Source of the DNA: a bacterium
GTDB lineage: Bacteria > Electryoneota > Electryoneia > Electryoneales > Electryoneaceae
NCBI GenBank assembly: GCA_028278125.1
Contig: JANQEY010000046.1
Location: forward strand, 1 to 18,165
Length of the DNA stretch: 18,165 nucleotides
Direction: 5' to 3'
Shown: positions 1 to 9,500 of the stretch, piece after piece
How the letters are laid out: each line of letters starts with the position of its first letter
How positions within the stretch are numbered: the first letter of the stretch is position 1
Program-made: the position numbers and the translations under genes
Notes under the pieces: model-generated
Told to the model about the DNA's origin: nothing
Database searches by the model: none
What the model saw: only the letters and a program-made list of their open reading frames with translations

Positions 1-346
1 TGAATTTTAATAATTCAGTGATATTATCCCCAACTAAGATCCGCTTGAATACAAGAAAAAATTTTGATGCGCTGCAGGGATATCATTTAATTTTACAATT
101 TATTTGATTAAAATGCATCCATTAATACCTCAATCTACCCCCTCTCAATCCATTCCTCTAATTCATCAATTCATACCGAAGTGTCTGGATATTTGATGTA
201 AGTTCTTGATTTTAATAAGTGAATTGGAGGGATGTTGGGGTAATTCGTTAGATTTCTGTGAGATATGCTGACATGATCGCAAATATGTGTCTATAACTCG
301 TCTTCATTAATAGGTGGCGAAACTGAGGTAATTACCGTGCAATATA
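1..346. other. AT-rich non-coding flank
   Basis: This stretch upstream of the plus-strand gene is AT-rich and holds no convincing gene. The longest ATG reading frame I found by eye is 27 codons (113-196) without a ribosome binding site. Bases 1-17 form a small inverted repeat (TGAATT, five-base spacer, AATTCA), which might be the end of a terminator or operator from an upstream neighbour, but it lacks a GC-rich stem. I see no tRNA, riboswitch or repeat array here. Confidence 0.6.
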
Positions 347-375
347 TTGAAAATGATATAAATTTTTAGTATAAT
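347..375 (+). promoter_or_regulatory. sigma70-type promoter for the plus-strand giant gene
   Basis: A -35 element TTGAAA (347-352) is followed after exactly 17 bases by a perfect -10 hexamer TATAAT (370-375), in an AT-rich stretch upstream of the plus-strand gene. The expected transcription start is near 382, which would give a leader of about 138 bases before the ATG at 520. This is a consensus match only. AT-rich DNA gives chance matches, but a perfect -10 with ideal spacing and correct orientation is a reasonable call. Confidence 0.55.
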
Positions 376-436
376 TAGAATACATCACACAATACTCTAA
401 ATATTATATAAGGAAACAATATTTATATAGTCAATT

Positions 437-475
437 TTAAGCGCTTAAGCCGGGTAATGCATTATTAATTATCCC
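437..475 (+). promoter_or_regulatory. palindromes in the 5' leader, possible operator or RNA structure
   Basis: The predicted leader contains a perfect 12-base palindrome TTAAGCGCTTAA (437-448). It is followed at once by GGGTAAT (452-458), which can pair with ATTA-T-CCC (468-475) through a single bulged base to form a small hairpin; the overlapping TAATGCATTA (455-464) is also a perfect palindrome. A dimeric repressor site or an RNA hairpin are both possible. There is no poly-U tract, so a simple terminator is unlikely. The role is unknown and the stems are weak. Confidence 0.25.
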
Positions 476-519
476 AATACATAATCGTGCGTTATTCGAA
501 TAGAGAGACTAAGAATAGG

Positions 520-3500
520 ATGAATTTTTCTTCTTACAGATTTTTTTCTGGACTCCTACCTATATCAGTAGTGATGAGTTTGTATATTCTTCTCACCGGT
601 GTTCGTAATGATTGCTGGTCGGAGAATTACATCGATTGGGAGGAATCGAAAACTTTGATTATTAATACCTTGGAGACCTCGACTGATAATTCTCCATACC
701 CTTTCCCCTTTTTGGAGCACCTTCTGAACGGCTCAAATCTCTCCTTTTCCGAACCGCAACGCGATATAACGGATATTCGCTATGCAATGCTCAGTAGCAC
801 CGACAATAAGCAGAACTTATCTCAGATCAATCCCTCTACAAGGTCTGTCATTACCATAGGAACAAGCACTGCAGGGACTATGCGGCAATTACCCATAGAT
901 TGTAATTTAAAATATAACTATACCCAAAGCATCTATCTTCAATCAGAAATTAATACTGCAGGCAATATCGATGCGATTGCTTTTCAATACAACGGTAGTC
1001 ATGCTTTTACGGAATATATTGTCGTTTATATCGGGCATACCACAAAGTCGTCATTCAACAGCAACTCGGACTGGATTGGTTCAGGCTCAATGCAGAATTG
1101 CTACTCAGGATATTACTATCCTTCAACATCTGCAGGATGGCACACCATTACTTTGAGCAATCCCTTTACGTATAATAATTCGAATAATCTGGTCATAGCA
1201 TTTGACAGTTACCGATACTCCGGAACTCATTACAATACCGATTTTTTTTATACCACAAGTCAGGGGACAAACAGAAGTATCTATTATGCTAATTCGATCA
1301 CCAACCCCAGTCCCTCAAACCCGCCCACAGCAACCGCTCGAAGCAGCTATTGCTCTAATGTGCAGCTAACGATAAATTCTGCCCCACCAGTTATAACCGA
1401 TCATCCTGATGATGCCAATGTGACAGTAGGCAATACTGCAATATTTACAATCACAGCCACAGGATCGGGTTTAAGCTATCAGTGGAAGGAAAACAATGTC
1501 AATATATCCGGGGCCACCAATTCCTCCTACACAACCCCTGCAACAACCCTTGGTGATGATGGTGATGTTTTCAAGTGTGTGGTGACTAATAGCGGTGGGA
1601 GCGTTACCAGTAACGAAGCAACACTTAATGTAAATTCCGCAAACAATTCTCCCCTAGCAGGTTCAGGTGACTGTCTCAACTTTGATGGTACCAGCGATTA
1701 CGTGAGTATTTCTAGCTCAATTATTTCCGGCTCCACCTGGACCTTGGAATTCTGGATCAAGCCAAATAGTGTTGGTGATAATGACCGGATATTTATTCAG
1801 GGTAGCGGGGCATTGGGAACGAGACAGTTGATGGCAGTATGGGATAATAGTGATGATCAGATTGAGTTCAAGACGTCGACCTCCGGAACCTCAGGGCAAG
1901 CTGATGTCGCCTCCTCTACTATTACTGATGATAATTCAACCTGGACACATGTTGCCTGGACTTCAAACAATGATGTGTACATAAACGGAACAAGTTCAAC
2001 CGGCAGTTTAAACACCTCAAAAAACTATGGTATTGGCGGTAACACTTATATCGGATGTAGAGAAGGCTCCAGCAATATGTTCAACGGGTATTTGGACGAG
2101 GTACGGGTATGGAATGTGGTAAAGTCGCAGTCAGATATCCAGGCCAATATGTACCGTACCCTTGATAGCTCCAGTACTGACGCTAATAACCTGATGCTCT
2201 ATTATCGTTTTGATGAGGGATCAGGCTCTACTGTAAAGGATAATTCCGATACTCAACAGAACGGCACTATAACCGGTGCAACCTATACAGCATCCGAAGC
2301 ATGGAAAAACCGTGCAACAACCGATGACACTCCTCTTACCTTTTGTGCCGGTTACGATCCAGATGAAGACGCGGTCACCCTGTCCCAGACAGTGGCTCCT
2401 TCAAACGGAGACTTGAGCTTCGATAACCCCGATGTTGAAATAACCTATACGCCTGATAATAATTTCAGCGGTACTGACAATTTCACCTTTCAGATTAGTG
2501 ACGGGACCAATACCGATACCTATGCAATGAGTGTGACTGTAACCAATGTCAATAGTTCACCTGTTGCCGGTTCCGGCGACTGCCTTAACTTTGACGGTGG
2601 CACTACTGATGATCATGTGATGGTTGCCTATGCATCATCCCTTGCGCCCACCAGTGCAATAACCCTGGAATTCTGGGCCTATGATGATGACTGGGAAAAC
2701 ACCTACAATAATGGTGACGAGTCATTGGTGAGTAAAACTGAGAGCGGTGGTTATTGTATATGGATAGATGAGACATGGCTTTACGGTTATGTTCGTCGTA
2801 ACGGTGCTTGGGGGGCTCCAACTTATTCAGTAAGCAGCCTCAGTGCTGGCTGGCACCATCTGGCTGTTACCTATGACGGCAGATATACAAAGTTGTACGT
2901 AGACGGTGATCTTAAAGATACCGACGATGCAGGCAGCAGCTATTCTATAACTTATGCCTACAGCAATGCCCTTATTATTGGTGGAGAAGCACAAACTGGG
3001 ACGTCGGCAATTGATTTTTTTAATGGTAATATCGATGAGGTGCGCATTTGGAATAGTGCTCGAACCCAGACCGAAATCCAGGAAAAAATGTATGTGACAC
3101 TCGCCGGATCAGAATCGAATCTTGTAGGATACTGGCGTTTTGATGAGGGGAGTGGTTCTACTGTATATGATGAGACCGCTATACCGCAAAACGGTACCTT
3201 GGTGGATATGGAGTCAGGAGACTGGGTAGCATCCGAAGCATGGAAAAACCGCGTAACTGATGAAGATGATCCCCTCAACTTTTGCGTGGGTTATGATCCT
3301 GACGATGATGCCCTAAGTTTTTCCACTACCGTGGAGCCGTTAAATGGCATTCTTATCTACGATACCGCAGCCAACGAGATAACCTATTTTCCAGATATCA
3401 ACTCTTCAGGAGCTGACAACTTCACCTTTCAGATAAGCGACGGATCAGAGAACGACTCCTATGCCATGACTGTGACCACCACTAATGTAAACATGTCACC

Positions 3501-6500
3501 GGTTGCAGGTTCGGGTAACTGCCTCTCATTCGATGGTGACAACGATTATATCATGTTGCCCAACCACACCTATGTATCGGATTATTTTACCCTGGAGTTC
3601 TGGATAAAGCCAAACAGTACGCCCAACTATGACCGGATATTTCTCTTAGGTTCAACAGGCGGTGCCACGCGGAAAATCATGGCCTTCTGGTATGACGACC
3701 ATGTTGAGTTTCGCCAGTCTTCAACCGGTGCTGACGGTACTGCGCAGATAGCATCAGGTTCCGTTACAGACAACAATTCCACCTGGACCCATATTGCCTG
3801 GACCTATGATAACGGCAGTCATACCGTGTATGTGAATGGTCAAAGCTCTACCAGCACGATCGAGGGTAGTAATGTGGGTATGGCGGGAAACAACTACATC
3901 GGGGCTCGTGATGTAACCAACAACAATTTCACCGGTAGCTTGGATGAGGTACGGCTCTGGAATGACGTCCGCTCCCAAACCGAGATCCAGGATAATCGCT
4001 ATACCGCACTTGCAGGCAATGAGGCAAACCTGGTAGGCTATTGGCGTTTTGACGAGTCAGCAGACAGTTATGCCAGGGACTGTTCCGGTGATGAGCATCA
4101 TGGTATACTCAAAAACATGTTTAGTGATGATTGGGTAAATTGCAACACCTGGAAGTATCGAACTATGGCAACCAGTGCCACCTTATCTCACAGCGCGGGG
4201 TATGATCCTGATGGTACCAGTCTAAATAATATCACTGAGGTAACCGGACCGTCGGCCGGGACCTTGACCTTTGATGTTCCCAATGAAGAGTGTGACTATA
4301 CAGCAACTGCCACCCCGGCGACTATTACCTATACTTATCAGGTAACTGACGGTACCAATACTGACGACTACGATATGGAAATCGAGGTTGAAGGTCAGGA
4401 GAACTACAACAACTGGAATTATTCGAAACGCTTCTATCTCAACACAACCCCCAGTGGTGCTGATGTTGAAAACGATGTGTACAATTTCCCCCTTCTCATC
4501 CGGTTGGACACTACCAATTTCGATTTCTCAGAACCTCTAGCCACTGGTTTTGACATCCGCTTTGCAAAATCGGATATCACCCAGCATCTTTCCTTTGAGC
4601 GGGAGCGATGGAGCATCACGGCATCCGATTCGGTTGCCGAGTTCTGGGTACGGGTGGATACAGTACAGGGTAATAACAACTCCCAGTATATCCAGATGTT
4701 CTGGGGAAAGGCAGGGGCTTCGGATGAGTCGAGCGGCAGTGATGTTTTCAAGACCGAGGCGAATTATGATTTTGCCGGGGTGTGGCATTTAGTAGAGGAA
4801 CAGAGTGGTACCAATAATACTGATGTCTATAAAGATGCAACAGCCAACAATAATGACGGTGATGATTGGATAGGTGCAACAGACCAAAGCGGTAATATTG
4901 CTCAGGGACACGATTTCGACGGTGCTGATGATTATGTTAGCGTACCGGATGCAGCTAGTCTGGATATAACCTCACAGATCACCTTATCAGCTTGGATCAA
5001 TGCTGACCAATGGGAAACAAACTCTTATGAAGGCTCAATTATTTGCAAAGACGAGCTTGGGCCTGATGTCGGCTATGCCCTCAGAACCGGTGACAACGGG
5101 AAGGCAAATTTTACTATAAGTAACGGCTTATGGAAAGATGTTAACTCCTCCTCAGAGATGTCCACCGATACCTGGTATTATCTTACGGGAACATATGACG
5201 GCACCTATACCAGGATCTATATCAACGGTGTAATTAGAGATTCCAATGCAACGGCAGCAGGAGGCATCGGTACAAATAATTACAGTCTTAATATCGGTAG
5301 GAGTCCTGGTGCAACCTCCAGGATTTTTCAAGGTAAGATTGACGAAGCTCGTGTTTCCAATACCACCCGCTCTGCGGACTGGATCAAGCTCTGTTACGAG
5401 AACCAGTGCTTAGCCCAGACCCTGGTGCGGGACGAGACCTATTCAGACTGGGATTTCACTACCAACTGGACCATAAACACCTCTGACCAGGGTGCGAATG
5501 TAACCGGTACAGTAACCGACTTCCCCCTTCTGATAAGGCTCAACAGCGGTAACTTCACCTTTGGTGATGCTCAGAGCAATGGTGAGGACCTCCGCTTTTC
5601 CCGATCTGTTGGTAGTGCTGACCGGCATCTCTACTATGAGATCGAGCGGTGGGACGGGACAAACGATTCTGCAGAGATATGGGTGCGGGTGGATACCATA
5701 TACGGCTCCAACAGCTCCCAGTATATCACCATGCACTGGGGAAATTCAGGCACGGATGTGAGAAACCGCAGCAGGGGGGACCGGGTGTTTGATGTAAGTG
5801 AGGGCTTTGCCGGTGTATGGTATATTACTGAAGAGCAAAGCAATACCGGAAATCCGGGAATATACAAGGACGCGACTCTTAACGCCAATAATGGGAATGA
5901 TGAAATTGTATTGACTTCACAGGACGGACTCATTGCTCAGGGGCACGATTTTAATGGTGTAGATGATTATATTGAAATTCCCAATTCCTCCTCAACCGAG
6001 GATGTTCAGGAATCCAATTTCACCTTATCAGGCTGGTTAAATGCCGATCAGATTCCCCCAGGAACTGGATCTGATAACGATGCCTATTATATGATTCTCG
6101 GTAAAGATGGATATCATATGGGCATCTATCTTGAAAATGATTCAACTTTCAATATGCAGCAGTATATCGGAGCTCAAGCAGAAATTGCAAAGGGAGCTAG
6201 CAAAGCTTCTTCAGGAACCTTTTATTATGTAGTCGGTGTTGTGGACATGGAAGCAGGCTGGGCAAAAGTATATGTTAACGGAGAGCAAGACGGGACCGAA
6301 TCCTGGACCGGAGGCACAGCAGCCAGGGAATATGGGACAACACCGTTCAGAATAGGGATTACCGATGAAGCACACAGTACCTGGAGGTGGCCTGCAGATG
6401 GAAAAATTGATGAAGCACGGGTAGTAAACAAAATTCGCTCCGCAGACTGGATCAAGCTTTGCTACGAAACCCAGAAATCGGACCAGATTGCGGTTACTCC

Positions 6501-9500
6501 TGACGAGATAGAGCTTCTTCCTCTGACCGTGAATAACGATATCGGCTCGAGGGGCACCTCAGATACGGTTGAGATCTATACGGATGAGTGGAAAATAATT
6601 TTTGATGAGGACATCGGTGGCGGTATCAAATGGCTCTCCTATGAAAAAGCAGGAGCCGGAGTCAACCAACTCGATCCCACCTCTAATCTTTTTTACCTAA
6701 AAACAGACAACACCCTGAGTTCGGGTGTATCAGGGGAACTGAAAATCGTGGAGAGCAACTCGCTTCTGTGCAACCTTCAGCAGACCTTTTCCCTCAATTC
6801 CCACCTCTGGCTCATAGATTATACTGTGTATGGTTCAGGCAGGATTTATATCCGGGTCGAAACCGAAGCTTTGGGAACAGCGTACGACCCAGCAGGTGGT
6901 CTGGAGTTTCGCGTGGAAACCGATGTATCCAACAAGGAGTATGTTCCGGAAAACACTACTGCAAACCAAACCAACTATATTCTCCACGCTGACAAAAGCT
7001 CAGGGAAATACGATGTTATGCTTGCCATATATGAAGACTGGACAGACGCCAGTGGTTATACCAGTTCGGATTCAGATCATTACGGTATAATCGATAGTGA
7101 CTGGGACCTTAGTGCCAACACCAAGGGTGTATGGGAGTTCATGCTTGATTTCGGCCATAGAAAATGGAACGACACTAGTGGTATTGGTAAGCTAGTGGAC
7201 GACTACCGTGATGTCGATAATCGGGACAGTCTGGTGTTTACCAAGGGCACGCTGGGTATGGAAAAAGCATGGGAACACCAGATGGTAGGTCACTGGACTT
7301 TCGATGAGAACAGCTCAGGAGATGCAAACGGTGATACTGCATTCGATTATTCCCCAACGACTCACTATGGGGTAATAAACGGTTGCGACTGGGGTGACGG
7401 AAAACTGAATAACGGCTTAATTTTGGATGGGGCTAATGACAGTGTAAAACTCACCACCCCTGAGACATTCGATAAACCCCTGGTCTTTACCATTTGCGCA
7501 TGGATAAAAAAAGACGGTACCACAGAAACCAATGCTCTGATCTTCGGTAAGCACAATCCCAGCGCCGGAGAGGGATATAAATTGACGTCAGAGACTGATA
7601 AGCTGAAGACCACCCTGTACGACCATTCCTTAACAGGCAAAACCTCGTTGGGGACAGACTGGCACCATGTTGCAGTCACCTATAACAAACATCAGGGTTG
7701 GCTCAAACTTTTTGTTGACGGTTTGGTAGATGCTATCACCCAAATCGATCCCATTATAACAGCAAGCTCTATTAAAGCATCAATTGGCAACGATTTTGAT
7801 GGCACTATTGACGATGTGCGTTTTTATAATGAAGCGATTTCTGAAGAAACCATTCGTGCAATTGCTAAAAACGGTTTTCGGGTAAACGCCGGACAGTTTA
7901 TACTCAGAGCTGACAATAGCAACACCTTGGATTTCACCATTGATGGTTCCAGTGCAGTACCGGAGTATTTCCCTATATTCCAAATTGGTAACTATTGGGC
8001 GACTCATACACCATATGCAGTATATTACAACGGAAGCAGAATGACTAGTCCGGATGATTATATTACCGGGCTCAATGACGTGAACAATATACTCTATATA
8101 GGATTTAATAAAAAGGTTACCACCGAGGATCTACGGATTTATATAGACGATACGGACAGTACGGGCGCATGCAAGATCGGGCCCATGCCATCCATGGTAT
8201 ACGGGAATTCAGGCAGTGATTACTATGTGCAAAACTTTACCGGATCCACTTTTGGGGCATCGGGATCCAATGAATTTTATTTATACTGGAAAATGGATAA
8301 CACCGCCTCCGGTATGGGTGGTGAGTTGACACAGTTTAAATCATCGGAGATATCACCGAGTACTGCTATTTCCTCTGCTGCCAACCTTTGCCCAACCGAC
8401 ACCACCTACGGAACCTTTGGCTATTTTGATCATTCTACCGGGAGTGGCGGTTATGCACGGAGTATGAGCCATGTTGCCGCTACACCGAGTTATACAGTTT
8501 TAGAAGCTTCAGATGTCCGAGTCAGGCTTCAGATAGATAAACGTGATGTAAACGGCCACTCACACAATTACGATATAACTACCATTTGGACCATCTATCC
8601 CACAGGCCAGATATTCCGGTATGATACGGTTGATGCAATGAGCACTACTTGGGATTATGAATTTGTCCGCTTCAGGCAGATCCATGACGACGGATATTTT
8701 AAAGATAGCTCAACAACCGATTATAGAGGGGTAATGTATGGTTGTGATGATGCTCATGATTATACTGTTGCCCTTCTGAAAACTGCTGATGATACCGGGT
8801 GCGTACAACTCTTTACCGGCTACAATAATATTGCCTTTCAAAGTAACGGCTCTAATTATATGGGTTGGAAGTTTGATGGCAAGGATGATCGAAGCAGCAC
8901 CTATGAGCCCTATAAATATGCTTTTTATCTGGATATACAGCATATGGATATGGATGGCAGCTATATGGATTCCGTATGCGATGGAGTTCAGAAGATAGAC
9001 TACACGCCCGATGATTTTATCACTGGTGAGAGGGTTGATACCACCCAAGGTGATTTAGACACCAATGGCTTTAACGAATCGGAAGGTGCATATGTAATGC
9101 GTGCCAGTCTCAACTCAATCAATTTCCTACTTGAAGCTGATGAAACAGCCGGAGATGAGGGATGTCGTTTCTATCCGGCTTTACGTATTCTCAATTATAC
9201 CGCTCCAACCAAACCCAAATATGTCCATCTCTACAATAGCTCGGATACTATCACCCTGCTTGAAGGGTACGGTTACAACTGCTATCTCAACGATTCCCAG
9301 AATGAGCTTATCATGCAGATAGACTCGGTACTGTGCGCGGACACTAAAATATTCTTATCAGAGGATAAAAATCTTGCCGTAGGATTAACTGCCTTTTATG
9401 CCAGACCAGGTGATGGTAAAGATACAGTTTTCTGGCGAACAGAGAGTGAATCGGAAAATCTCGGTTTCAATCTTTACCGGCGAATCCATCCCGGTTTTAT

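Noticed and set aside
113..196. 27-codon reading frame in the left flank
   Set aside because: It has no ribosome binding site, and its low-complexity Pro/Ser/Ile composition reflects AT- and CT-rich DNA. It is too short to support as a gene.
487..519. GTG start 33 bases upstream of the chosen ATG of the plus-strand gene
   Set aside because: There is no ribosome binding site before it, and it would add eleven mostly polar and charged residues ahead of a normal signal peptide. ATG 520 is preferred, although the upstream start cannot be fully excluded.
1660..4392. Repeated DNA that might suggest a CRISPR array or a mobile element
   Set aside because: Repeat units are about 900 bases, stay in one reading frame and encode LamG and cadherin-like domains. 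There are no short direct repeats with regular spacers and no terminal inverted repeats or transposase.
8710..9048. 112-residue antisense frame inside the adhesin gene, with hydrophobic residues
   Set aside because: The Ile-rich translation comes from reading GAT/TAT-rich coding DNA backwards. No start signals are present, and the sense frame is part of the duplicated X module.
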